A stretch of 64,000 nt of DNA from the NCBI GenBank assembly GCA_902617625.1, contig CACMXJ010000002.1, positions 62,001 to 126,000 of the forward strand, written 5' to 3'. Made by a program: the position numbers and the translations under genes. This DNA is from an uncultured Pelagibacteraceae bacterium (lineage in GTDB: Bacteria; Pseudomonadota; Alphaproteobacteria; Pelagibacterales; Pelagibacteraceae). The stretch's first letter is position 1. Each line of letters begins with the position of its first letter. The notes below the pieces were generated by a model. The model worked only from the letters and a program-made list of their open reading frames with translations, was not told the DNA's origin and did no database searches. Of this stretch, positions 17,592 to 25,579 are shown piece by piece.

Positions 17592-18362
17592 TTATCTTAT
17601 TATTGTCTTAACAGAACCGAGCTTATCGATTTTACCTTGATAAAGACCTTTACCTATCGGAACAACTCCTACAGTTGAACCAGTAAATACATAAAAATTT
17701 TTATTCAGATTAACTTTATCTTTCTTTAACTTGTTTAAGACAAACCTTAATGAGTTTAATGGATTAATAAAAACTGCACTAGTATTACCATTAATATTCT
17801 GTTTTGTATTTTTGTTTGAAATATTTGTTTTTAAATTTCCGATGTTTATTTTTTTATATTTTTTCTTTTGACCGATCAAAAATTTTACATTAGCTCCAAA
17901 ATCACTACATAAATCTCCAAACGAAGTTATTCCTTTTTTTCTTTGTCTATAACCAACGATTTCTATACAAGGAGCCATATGAGAAATAAATTTCGAAATA
18001 TTCCTCATTGTAATTACACCTTTTGAATTAAAAAAAGATCTTTTAATTAGATAGCAAACCTCTAACTCAATGCCAAAAGTAGTTTTACTAATCTTGACAC
18101 TTTTACCACTTTTCAAAAAATTATTTTTATAAACCGATGCATAAAATGGCTCTTTTTCTTTTAATTTTTTCATTACTGGAATTCCAGTTCCTCCAGCTTT
18201 GTAACCAATTATAGGTTTTTTAACTTTACTCTCACAAAGCATTCTAAATTTGTTTGCTTCAGTCAGTTTTTTTGTAAATCTTCTAGGTAATGGTGCGATA
18301 ATTTTATTTTTAAGAAAAGCTTTTACCAATTTATTTGAAGTTCTCTCTATTAATGTGCTCAT
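17592..18362 (-). CDS. fumarylacetoacetate hydrolase / 2-keto-4-pentenoate hydratase family protein
   Basis: A 256-residue protein resembling the MhpD/HpcG hydratase branch of the FAH superfamily: GYKAGGTGIPVMKKL near residue 53 and the metal-site region FGIELEVCYLIKRSF near 95-110, with TGSTVGVVPIGKG near the C-terminus, where hydratases usually have TGxxxGxxPV. These enzymes hydrate 2-oxo-4-pentenoate-type acids from aromatic ring cleavage, but many homologues act on other 2-oxo acids. The protein is unusually Lys/Asn rich in the middle. No aromatic pathway genes lie nearby, so the substrate is unknown. Confidence 0.75.
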   Translation of the reverse strand: MSTLIERTSNKLVKAFLKNKIIAPLPRRFTKKLTEANKFRMLCESKVKKPIIGYKAGGTGIPVMKKLKEKEPFYASVYKNNFLKSGKSVKISKTTFGIELEVCYLIKRSFFNSKGVITMRNISKFISHMAPCIEIVGYRQRKKGITSFGDLCSDFGANVKFLIGQKKKYKKINIGNLKTNISNKNTKQNINGNTSAVFINPLNSLRFVLNKLKKDKVNLNKNFYVFTGSTVGVVPIGKGLYQGKIDKLGSVKTIIR

Positions 18363-18403
18363 ATTTTTGAATTATTTTTTTTATTTAATTAATAAACTAT
18401 ATT

Positions 18404-18553
18404 TTATGATCCAAAGTTTATCAAACTAAAACCAGCAATAAAGAAGACTATCAACCAAACTAAACCTTTTATTAAAAAAAAAGTAAATCCTCCAACTAGA
18501 ATATATTTACCCCATTTACTCTTTGACAAAAAATTTTTAAGCCTAGTCATCAT
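18404..18553 (-). CDS. small membrane protein (49 aa)
   Basis: A 50-codon frame with two adjacent ATG codons (18553 and 18550) encodes a basic amphipathic N-terminus (MTRLKNFLSKSKWGKY) followed by one long or two short hydrophobic helices (ILVGGFTFFLIKGLVWLIVF and a tail). The pattern of a basic aromatic start and a GG-containing helix recurs in small alphaproteobacterial membrane proteins of unknown role. It lies 14 bases downstream of the M23 peptidase gene on the same strand. Confidence 0.6.
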   Translation of the reverse strand: MMTRLKNFLSKSKWGKYILVGGFTFFLIKGLVWLIVFFIAGFSLINFGS

Positions 18554-18567
18554 TTAGATAAATTTTG

Positions 18568-19371
18568 CTAATTCAATAAAGACATTGGATCAAGTCTAGT
18601 TTGAAACCAATTTACTCTAAAATCTAGGTGAGGGCCTGTAGATCTACCGGTTGATCCAACCGTACCAATGATATCTCCTTGATTAATTTGGTCACCAACA
18701 GATACCATCACATTTTCTAGATGAGAGTAAATTGTTGAAATCCCGTGTCCATGATCCATTATAATTGTACCGCCAGTATAATAAAGGTCATCCTCGGCCA
18801 TTGTTACAACCCCAGATGCTGATGATTTTATAATTGTTCCTTTTTTTGCTGCTATATCAATTCCATAGTGAGGCCACTTTGGTTTACCATTTAAAATTCT
18901 CTGGCTTCCGTAAACACCACTTATAATGCCTTTTACAGGCATAATGAATTGATTTTTAAAAAAAGGTAAATCAGAATTGATAGCTCTAGCTTTTCCAATT
19001 CTGTTGTTTTCTTCTTTTATTCTTTTGTAAACTGACTCAGGTGGTGTAACTTTACTTTCCTCTAAGCCATCTATTCTCTGAATATTGTATTTTCTTTTAA
19101 GAACTTTTTTAATTATTTTTTCACTTTTTCCGTTTGTTATTTTAGTAATAGTTAAATCAAATTTTCTATCCCTATCAATACCAAAAGCAAAATAACCATC
19201 TTTAGAAACTTTCACTTCTTTTTTATCTATAATTATTTTAGAGGAGGGATCAGTTATTCCTATGATATAATGACCCTGTAAAAATTTTCCCTTAAACTCG
19301 ATAGCATTTGAATGAGTTGATATAAAAAAAATTATTAAAAAAAATATTTTTGGTATTATTTTGCAGTCCAT
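18568..19371 (-). CDS. M23 family (LytM-like) peptidase with atypical zinc motif
   Basis: A 267-residue exported protein: N-terminal hydrophobic signal segment (residues 7-23), a beta-rich domain, then a C-terminal M23/LytM domain. The first metal motif HYGID (His168, Asp172) and DHGHGISTIYSHL (207-217) are present. The usual final HxH motif reads GPHLDF, so the second zinc histidine is aspartate (Asp250). The protein should act on peptidoglycan in the periplasm, either as an endopeptidase with an Asp ligand or as a non-catalytic activator. It overlaps the upstream SDR gene by 16 bases. Confidence 0.88.
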   Translation of the reverse strand: MDCKIIPKIFFLIIFFISTHSNAIEFKGKFLQGHYIIGITDPSSKIIIDKKEVKVSKDGYFAFGIDRDRKFDLTITKITNGKSEKIIKKVLKRKYNIQRIDGLEESKVTPPESVYKRIKEENNRIGKARAINSDLPFFKNQFIMPVKGIISGVYGSQRILNGKPKWPHYGIDIAAKKGTIIKSSASGVVTMAEDDLYYTGGTIIMDHGHGISTIYSHLENVMVSVGDQINQGDIIGTVGSTGRSTGPHLDFRVNWFQTRLDPMSLLN

Positions 19372-20126
19372 CCGCCATCAACTAATAAAGAAGTTCCAGT
19401 AATCATTGACGCTGCATCAGATGCAAGAAATACAGCTGCGCTTGCTACATCTGAAAGTTCAGCAAATTTTCCTAAGGGAATGTTCCCCAAAACCTCTTTT
19501 TTAAACTTTTTACTTTTCAAAAATTTACTTGTCATTGGAGTAACAACAAAAGTTGGGCAAACAGTATTTACCCTTATGTTATATTTAGCTAGATCAATCG
19601 ACATTCCTTTGGTTAAGCCTTCTAAGCCAAATTTTGTCATATTATAAACACTTCTAATAGGACCACCAACATGACCCATTTGAGAAGACATATTTACAAT
19701 AGCACCGCCGATTTTTTTTCTATTTTTGGACTTAATCATTTTTAAAGCACATAATTGAGCAAGATTAAAAGTTGCCATCGTATTTATCTTAACCAAATAC
19801 TCCATATTTTTTGTTTTAACTTTGGTAAAATGTTCTGGAATATTATTGCCTGCATTGTTAATCAATATGTCTATTTTTGACTGCTTATTAATTATCTCTT
19901 TAATTTGATTGTAATTTGTGATGTCACATACATAAGATTTACATTTAGACTTTATTTTTTTTATCTTTTTTGAAACTTCATCTAAATCTTTTTTTGTTCT
20001 ACTTATGATGATCAAGTTAGCACCAGCTTCAGCAAGCGCTATAGCACATGCCCTACCAAGTCCTTTTCCAGCTCCAGTTACCACAGCAGTTTTACTCTTT
20101 AAATTGTAGTTTTTAAGATACATCAT
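19356..20126 (-). CDS. SDR family oxidoreductase
   Basis: A 256-residue classical short-chain dehydrogenase. The Rossmann cofactor motif TGAGKGLGRA is near residue 17, the NNAGN motif near 91, the catalytic Ser in NMSSQMGH and the YNMTK Tyr-Lys pair near 160, and the substrate-loop region ends DGGW. Arg in ISRTKKD after beta2 hints at NADP preference. It resembles gluconate 5-dehydrogenase or 3-oxoacyl reductase types, but the substrate is not readable. It shares 4 bases with the TerC gene upstream, so it belongs to the GMC-TerC-SDR-M23 unit. Confidence 0.88.
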   Translation of the reverse strand: MMYLKNYNLKSKTAVVTGAGKGLGRACAIALAEAGANLIIISRTKKDLDEVSKKIKKIKSKCKSYVCDITNYNQIKEIINKQSKIDILINNAGNNIPEHFTKVKTKNMEYLVKINTMATFNLAQLCALKMIKSKNRKKIGGAIVNMSSQMGHVGGPIRSVYNMTKFGLEGLTKGMSIDLAKYNIRVNTVCPTFVVTPMTSKFLKSKKFKKEVLGNIPLGKFAELSDVASAAVFLASDAASMITGTSLLVDGGWTAK

Positions 20127-20716
20127 AAAAATAGTATTTTAATATCAGTATAAATCAATTCAATAGCAACAATTAAAATTGCCAATAATCCTGCCCAAGC
20201 AATCCATTTATATTTTTTTATCCAATTTGATATTAATGTTGCTGCTGTTGCCATTAGCACAATTGATAAAACAAGACCAAAAATTAATAAGTAATAATGG
20301 TCTCCTGCTGCTCCTGCAACTCCTAAAACATTATCTAAACTCATGGTAAAATCGGCTAATAAAATTGTCCAAATAGCTTTTAAAAAACTGGAATTATCTA
20401 CCTTTATATCACTTTCGTGATCAGAACCTTTTATGACATCTACATAAAGTTTGTAGACAATATAGAGAAGAAGAACACCTCCAATTAACCTTAAACCTGT
20501 AATTTGTAATAAATAAGCAGTCAATAAAGTTAAGATTATCCTTAAGACAACTGCTCCACCTATTCCCCAAAAAATAATTTTTCGTCTTTGTTCTAAAGGA
20601 AATTTTGATGCAACCATTCCAATTATGATTGCATTGTCTCCTGCTAAAACAAGATCAATTAAAATAATTTGTGTTAAAATTGTAATTTGTTCTGGATTAA
20701 TAAAATCAGTGGGCAT
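20123..20716 (-). CDS. TerC/YjbE family integral membrane protein
   Basis: A 197-residue membrane protein with about six helices. The two TerC signature helices carry the acidic motifs DLVLAGDNAIIIGMVAS (near residue 21) and DFTMSLDNVLGVAGAAG (near 122), whose aspartates are thought to bind metal ions. TerC-family proteins have been linked to manganese export and to metal loading of exoenzymes. Its ATG shares one base with the stop of the GMC oxidoreductase gene, giving coupling. Metal specificity is not readable here. Confidence 0.9.
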   Translation of the reverse strand: MPTDFINPEQITILTQIILIDLVLAGDNAIIIGMVASKFPLEQRRKIIFWGIGGAVVLRIILTLLTAYLLQITGLRLIGGVLLLYIVYKLYVDVIKGSDHESDIKVDNSSFLKAIWTILLADFTMSLDNVLGVAGAAGDHYYLLIFGLVLSIVLMATAATLISNWIKKYKWIAWAGLLAILIVAIELIYTDIKILFL

Positions 20717-22311
20717 TAACTTCTAAGTATCATATCAGCACCTTTTTCGGCAATCATAATTGTAGGTGCATTAGTATTACCCGAAGTTATATTAGGCATT
20801 ATTGAGGCATCAATTACTCTTAAATTATTTAAACCCTTTACTTTAAGAGTTTCATCAACTACTGCCATATCATCTTGCCCCATTTTACATGTGCCAACTG
20901 GATGAAAAATAGTTTGCGCATAATTTGATCCAGCTTTTACAAGTTCTTCATCGTCATTAATATCAATACCAGGTCTATATTCTTCTGGTTTATATTTTTT
21001 AAAAGTTTCAGACTCCATTACTATTTTTCTTGTAAGTTTCAAACCTTTTGCAGCAACCATACGATCATGGTCAGTTGAAAGATAGTTGAGTTTTACTTTT
21101 GCATAAATTCTTGAGTCTTTATTAATAATATTAACGTGACCTCTACTTGATGGTCTGATATTTGATACAGTAGGTGTAAATGCATGAAAGTCGTGGTTTT
21201 TTGTAGCACCTAAAGTGTCCATACTCATTGGTTGCACGTGCCATTGAAGATCTGGCAATTCTAAAGAAGGATCACTCTTAGCAAACATACACATTTGACT
21301 AGCGCCCATAGTCATTGGTCCACTCCTATTAAAAACATATTCTAGACCAATCATTAATTTACCAAATAAACTATTAACTTTCTTATTCAATGATTTAAGT
21401 CCATTAACTTTGTAAATTGGTCTAAACATTAAATGATCTTGTAAATTTTCTCCAACTCCCTTTAGTTCATGCACCATAGTTACACCAAGGTCTTTTAATT
21501 TTTCTGAATTACCTATTCCGGAAGTTTGTAAAATTTGAGGTGATCCAATTGACCCAGATGAGAGTATTATTTCTTTGTTAGCTGCAACCTTTTTTAGAGC
21601 ATTTTCTTGCCAGTACTCAATATTTTTAGCAGTTTTATTTTCGAAATTAATTTTTTTTACATGAGCATGAGTAATAATCTTTAAATTTTTTCTATTTTTA
21701 ACTGGGTTTAAATATCCAACTGCAGTACTACACCTAAATCCGTCTTTTTCAGTTACTTGAAAGTATCCACACCCATGATTATCACCAGTATTAAAATCTT
21801 TCGTTTTTGGAATACCAAATTCTTCTGCTGCATTTTGAAATTCATTTAACAGCGGTAATTGAATTCTTTGATCTGAAACAGACAAAGGCCCTCCAACACC
21901 ATGGTAATTATCTTTACCACGTTCTTGATCTTCAGCTTTGATAAAGTAAGGAAGAACATCATCCCAACCCCAACCAGTATTACCCAGTTGACGCCAAACA
22001 TCATAATCTCTACTTTGACCTCTTATATATAGCAAACCATTAATAGCTGAGCTTCCTCCTAAAGTTTTCCCCCTAGGATAACGAATTGATCGATTATTCA
22101 TTGTTTCATCAGGCTCAGTTTTATAACACCAATCAACTGAAGGATTATGCATTGTTTTGAAATAACCAACTGGTATGTGTATCCAGGGATAATTATCTTT
22201 ACCACCAGCCTCAATCAATAGAACTTTATTTTTTGGATTTTCAGATAACCTATTAGCTAAAACACATCCAGCAGATCCAGCTCCTAAAATTATAAAATCA
22301 AAGTTTTCCAT
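20716..22311 (-). CDS. GMC oxidoreductase, choline dehydrogenase-like
   Basis: A 531-residue FAD-dependent alcohol dehydrogenase or oxidase. FAD-binding begins FIILGAGSAGCVLANRLSE at residue 5; the GMC signature RYPRGKTLGGSSAINGLLY follows near residue 78, the second signature GSIGSPQILQTSGIG near 255, and the catalytic His/Asn region is in FHPVGTCKMG and NAPTIMIAEKGAD. It is similar to BetA-type choline dehydrogenases, but related enzymes oxidise other alcohols such as PEG or L-sorbose. It is divergent from TRAP transporter 1 (133-base gap), so the transported compound could be its substrate or product. Confidence 0.88.
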   Translation of the reverse strand: MENFDFIILGAGSAGCVLANRLSENPKNKVLLIEAGGKDNYPWIHIPVGYFKTMHNPSVDWCYKTEPDETMNNRSIRYPRGKTLGGSSAINGLLYIRGQSRDYDVWRQLGNTGWGWDDVLPYFIKAEDQERGKDNYHGVGGPLSVSDQRIQLPLLNEFQNAAEEFGIPKTKDFNTGDNHGCGYFQVTEKDGFRCSTAVGYLNPVKNRKNLKIITHAHVKKINFENKTAKNIEYWQENALKKVAANKEIILSSGSIGSPQILQTSGIGNSEKLKDLGVTMVHELKGVGENLQDHLMFRPIYKVNGLKSLNKKVNSLFGKLMIGLEYVFNRSGPMTMGASQMCMFAKSDPSLELPDLQWHVQPMSMDTLGATKNHDFHAFTPTVSNIRPSSRGHVNIINKDSRIYAKVKLNYLSTDHDRMVAAKGLKLTRKIVMESETFKKYKPEEYRPGIDINDDEELVKAGSNYAQTIFHPVGTCKMGQDDMAVVDETLKVKGLNNLRVIDASIMPNITSGNTNAPTIMIAEKGADMILRS

Positions 22312-22444
22312 CTAGAGTTGAAAAGTTTTTTTTAAAAATCTCATTTGTTCATCTTTACACTCATATTAATCAATTGTCACTTGTACGAACTTTGTTTTTC
22401 TGATTGTATGTTGTCGTTAAATTTAACTAACAAGAGGAAAAATA

Positions 22445-23539
22445 ATGAAAAAAATCATTTCAATGTTGTTTGCAACTGTTTTGGTACTTGGATTTGCATC
22501 TAGTGCTAATGCTGCAAAAACACTAAAATGTCAGACAGTTCTTAACACTAAAGCTGATGAAGTTAAAATGTTAAAGGACTTTACTGATACAGTAACAGAA
22601 CTTACATCTGGATCGTTAAAATTTGAAATTTTACCTGCAGGTGCAGTTGTGGGAGTTAAAGAAACTTTAGATGCTGTTGATAAAGGTTTGATTGATTGTG
22701 GTTTCGCATGGACACACTATTGGTCAGGTGATCACCCTGCTGCTATGTTATTTGGTTCACCAGTAGCTGGTGGTGGAGTAGGTATCGACAATATCGCATT
22801 CTTATCATGGTTCCAGTATGGTGGTGGTAAAGAATTATACGATCAACTTTGGAAAGAAATGGGAAGAGATATTAAAGGATTTATGATTCAACCAGTTGGT
22901 CCAGAAGCTTTAGGTTGGTTTCCAAAACCAATTAAAGATATGGCTGACTTTAGAAAGTATAAGTTCAGAACTCCTCCAGGAATTCCAGGACAAACTTACA
23001 AAGACATTGGTATAGCATCAGTTGCAATGGGTGGTGGAGATATTCTTCCAGCTCTTGAAGCAGGAACTATAGATGCTGCTGAGTGGTGTTGTCCAAAACC
23101 AGACTTAACATTTGGTTTTCAAAAAGTGTTAAAGCACTATTACTTACAAGGTTTACACCAGGTAGTCGTAAATGCTGACTTTTATATTACTGGAAAAACA
23201 TATAATGCTATGAGTGCTCATGAGAAAAAGTCACTTGAAGTAGCTGCTAATGCTTCATTAGCAAAATCTTTAAGTTACAGAATCTATGAGAATGGTAAAG
23301 CTTTAAGAGAGCTAACTACTAAACATGGAGTAATTCTAGAAGATACACCTTCAGATTATTTCACAGAATATATGGCTGCAGCAAAAGCATCTTTAAATAA
23401 GAATGCTAAAGATAATAAATTTTTTAACGAAGTTTACACTTCAATGAAAAATTTTGCTGATGTTGCTGTTCCTTTCTGGAGTGGTGCTCAAATGTCTAAT
23501 GCGAAGCTAGGAATGGCTCACGCAGCAACATTAAAGTAA
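22445..23539 (+). CDS. dctP: TRAP transporter substrate-binding protein (DctP family), system 1
   Basis: A 364-residue periplasmic binding protein with signal peptide (MKKIISMLFATVLVLGFASS, cleavage near ANA-A at residue 23). The conserved ligand arginine is in KYKFRTPPG near residue 177, and LEAGTIDAAEWCCPKPD matches the branch that includes the 2-oxo-acid-binding TakP rather than the sialic-acid branch. Substrate is likely a carboxylate, possibly a 2-oxo acid. A strong ribosome-binding site (AAGAGG) 7 bases upstream indicates high expression. A hairpin separates it from dctQ. Confidence 0.92.
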   Translation: MKKIISMLFATVLVLGFASSANAAKTLKCQTVLNTKADEVKMLKDFTDTVTELTSGSLKFEILPAGAVVGVKETLDAVDKGLIDCGFAWTHYWSGDHPAAMLFGSPVAGGGVGIDNIAFLSWFQYGGGKELYDQLWKEMGRDIKGFMIQPVGPEALGWFPKPIKDMADFRKYKFRTPPGIPGQTYKDIGIASVAMGGGDILPALEAGTIDAAEWCCPKPDLTFGFQKVLKHYYLQGLHQVVVNADFYITGKTYNAMSAHEKKSLEVAANASLAKSLSYRIYENGKALRELTTKHGVILEDTPSDYFTEYMAAAKASLNKNAKDNKFFNEVYTSMKNFADVAVPFWSGAQMSNAKLGMAHAATLK

Positions 23540-23560
23540 TCAGTAATCAATCTTGATTTT

Positions 23561-23596
23561 TTAGAGCGGACTTTTAAAGTCCGCTCTAATTTTTTT
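23561..23596 (+). terminator. hairpin with U-tract between dctP and dctQ (system 1)
   Basis: A perfect inverted repeat: the 14-base arm at 23561-23574 and its exact reverse complement at 23576-23589, around a one-base centre (a real loop would use a few central A/T pairs), followed by seven T residues (23590-23596). This is a strong intrinsic-terminator structure 21 bases after the dctP stop. It probably makes most transcripts end after the abundant binding protein, with partial read-through into dctQM. Confidence 0.85.
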
Positions 23597-23608
23597 AACT
23601 AAAATTTT

Positions 23609-24223
23609 ATGGCAGAAGAACCTGGTAAACTAGATATCTCTGATGAAATGATTGCCGAAAGGCGAGGTGGATCAGGAAAAATGCCAACCGATATGCCATC
23701 ATGGATGGCAAAATCTATTCTTAATATTGATAAATTTAGTAAGTGGATTGGTAGTATTGTTTGTTGGATATTGATGCCACTCATTTTTGCGATGACCTAT
23801 GAAGTTCTTGCAAGAAAATTATTTTTAGCACCAACAATTTGGGCTTACGACATAAGCCGTTTTCTTTATGGTGCATTATTTATGCTTGGCGCAGGATACG
23901 CTCTTTCTAGAGGAGTCCATATAAGAGCAGATTTTTTATATAGAAATTTTAAAACTAAAACACAAGGTCTTATTGATTTCTGGTTATATCTTTTATTTTA
24001 TTTTCCAGGACTAATTGTTTTTCTTTATATGACTATAGGTTTTGTTGAAGAGTCAATTAGAAGAGGCGAACGAGGAATGGATACTACTTGGATGCCCTAT
24101 ATGTGGCCCATCAAAACGTGTTTGTTACTTGGAATTATTTTTTTATTAATTCAAGGTTTCTCAGAATTACTAAAAAGTTATTGGGCAGCTAAAAAAGGTG
24201 AGTGGCCAGGAGAGAAAAAATGA
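23609..24223 (+). CDS. dctQ: TRAP transporter small permease (DctQ), system 1
   Basis: A 204-residue membrane protein with four predicted helices (near residues 48-68, 84-104, 121-142, 165-188), the standard DctQ layout. A long hydrophilic N-terminus of about 45 residues precedes the first helix. LARKLFLAPTIWAYDISRFLYGALFMLGAGYAL is the conserved DctQ core region, seen here over about 30 residues. It associates with DctM in the inner membrane. The ATG is 12 bases after the U-tract of the hairpin. Confidence 0.88.
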   Translation: MAEEPGKLDISDEMIAERRGGSGKMPTDMPSWMAKSILNIDKFSKWIGSIVCWILMPLIFAMTYEVLARKLFLAPTIWAYDISRFLYGALFMLGAGYALSRGVHIRADFLYRNFKTKTQGLIDFWLYLLFYFPGLIVFLYMTIGFVEESIRRGERGMDTTWMPYMWPIKTCLLLGIIFLLIQGFSELLKSYWAAKKGEWPGEKK

Positions 24224-25554
24224 TAGCAGAATTCATTGATCCGGCTATTTTAGGTTTCATTTTAGTTGGCGTGATGCTATTTGCAATATTTATAGGGTTT
24301 CCCATTTCATTCACCTTAATATTTTTAGGTTTTGTATTTGGTTATCTTGGGTTTGGAAAATTAGTTTTTTATTTAATGACCCTTCAATTTTCAATGGTCA
24401 TGACCGAACAAACGCTCGCCGCCGTCCCACTCTTTGTTTTTATGGGTATTATGATGGAACAAGCTGGATTAATGGAGAGATTGTTTTCAGCATTTCAAAT
24501 GATGCTAGCAAAAGTAAAAGGGTCTTTATATTACGCAGTTTTATTTGTTTCAGTTATATTTGCTGCGGCAACAGGAATTGTTGGTGCATCAGTCACAATT
24601 CTGGGAATTATGGCTGCTAAGTCAATGAATAGATCTGGTTATGATGTAAAACTTGCTGCTGGCACTATTACTGCTGGTGGTACTTTAGGAATTTTAATCC
24701 CACCAAGCATTATGCTTGTTGTAATGGGACCTATTATGGAAATTCCAGTTATAGATTTATTTGCAGCTGCAATCTTACCAGGAATTCTGCTTGCTAGTTT
24801 GTATGCTGCTTACACAACAATCAGATGCATGATTAATCCAAAACTTGGACCAGTTTTACCTGATGATATGAGAGCTGCAAGTATGAAAGAAGTATGGATA
24901 GAATTTTTCTTAGGTTTAGTTCCTCCAGCAGCTTTAGTATTTGCTGCATTAGGAAGTATTTTGTTTGGATTTGCAACTCCAACAGAAGCAGCAGGCTGTG
25001 GAGCTATGGGGGCTCTTTTATTATCTTTAGCATATAAGAAATTAACTCTTTCAAAACTTCAGGAAGCATTAGTGAAAACATTGGAGATTACTGCTTTAAT
25101 AATGGTGTTAGTTGCAGCATCAAATTTTTTTGGTGCAGTTTTTGCAAGATTGGGAACTCCAACTTTATTGACTGAATTTTTATTAGGCTTAGAGATGAAC
25201 AAGTATTTAATTCTAGCAATGATAATGGTGATGATCTTTTTATTAGGTTGGCCATTAGAGTGGGTACCAATTGTGATGATTATTATTCCAATAATTTTAC
25301 CATTGGTAGAGGCTTTAGGATTTAATTTAACTTGGTTTGCAATTTTAGTTGCTGTTAATTTACAAACTGCCTGGCTCTCACCTCCAGTAGCTCTCTCGGC
25401 TTATTTTTTAAAAGGAGTCGTTCCTGAATGGGATTTAAAGGATATTTATTATGGAATGATGCAGTTTATGGTCCTTCAAGTAATAGGATTAGTTTTGATC
25501 ATTATATTTCCTAAAATTGCTCTTTGGTTACCAACTCTCTTATATGGACAGTAG
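24220..25554 (+). CDS. dctM: TRAP transporter large permease (DctM), system 1
   Basis: A transport subunit of 444 residues with about twelve membrane segments, coupling uptake to the sodium gradient. Typical DctM blocks are AAVPLFVFMGIMMEQAG, GTLGILIPPSIMLVVMG, FGFATPTEAAGCGAMGALL and the C-terminal NLQTAWLSPPVALSAYFLKGV. I chose the ATG at 24220, which overlaps the dctQ stop as ATGA and is preceded by GGAGAG; the frame extends six codons further to a GTG-type start at 24202, which is less likely. Genes dctP-dctQ-dctM form one unit. Confidence 0.9.
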   Translation: MIAEFIDPAILGFILVGVMLFAIFIGFPISFTLIFLGFVFGYLGFGKLVFYLMTLQFSMVMTEQTLAAVPLFVFMGIMMEQAGLMERLFSAFQMMLAKVKGSLYYAVLFVSVIFAAATGIVGASVTILGIMAAKSMNRSGYDVKLAAGTITAGGTLGILIPPSIMLVVMGPIMEIPVIDLFAAAILPGILLASLYAAYTTIRCMINPKLGPVLPDDMRAASMKEVWIEFFLGLVPPAALVFAALGSILFGFATPTEAAGCGAMGALLLSLAYKKLTLSKLQEALVKTLEITALIMVLVAASNFFGAVFARLGTPTLLTEFLLGLEMNKYLILAMIMVMIFLLGWPLEWVPIVMIIIPIILPLVEALGFNLTWFAILVAVNLQTAWLSPPVALSAYFLKGVVPEWDLKDIYYGMMQFMVLQVIGLVLIIIFPKIALWLPTLLYGQ

Positions 25555-25579
25555 AAACTTTAAGTTTTATATTGTCTAA

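Noticed and set aside
22312-22444. Possible promoter or riboswitch in the 133-base gap between the GMC gene and dctP
   Set aside because: Only poor -35/-10 pairs and no stable stem; nothing beyond the ribosome-binding site can be supported.
24202-24219. Upstream start for dctM of TRAP system 1
   Set aside because: The ATG at 24220 forms an ATGA overlap with dctQ and has a GGAGAG ribosome site.
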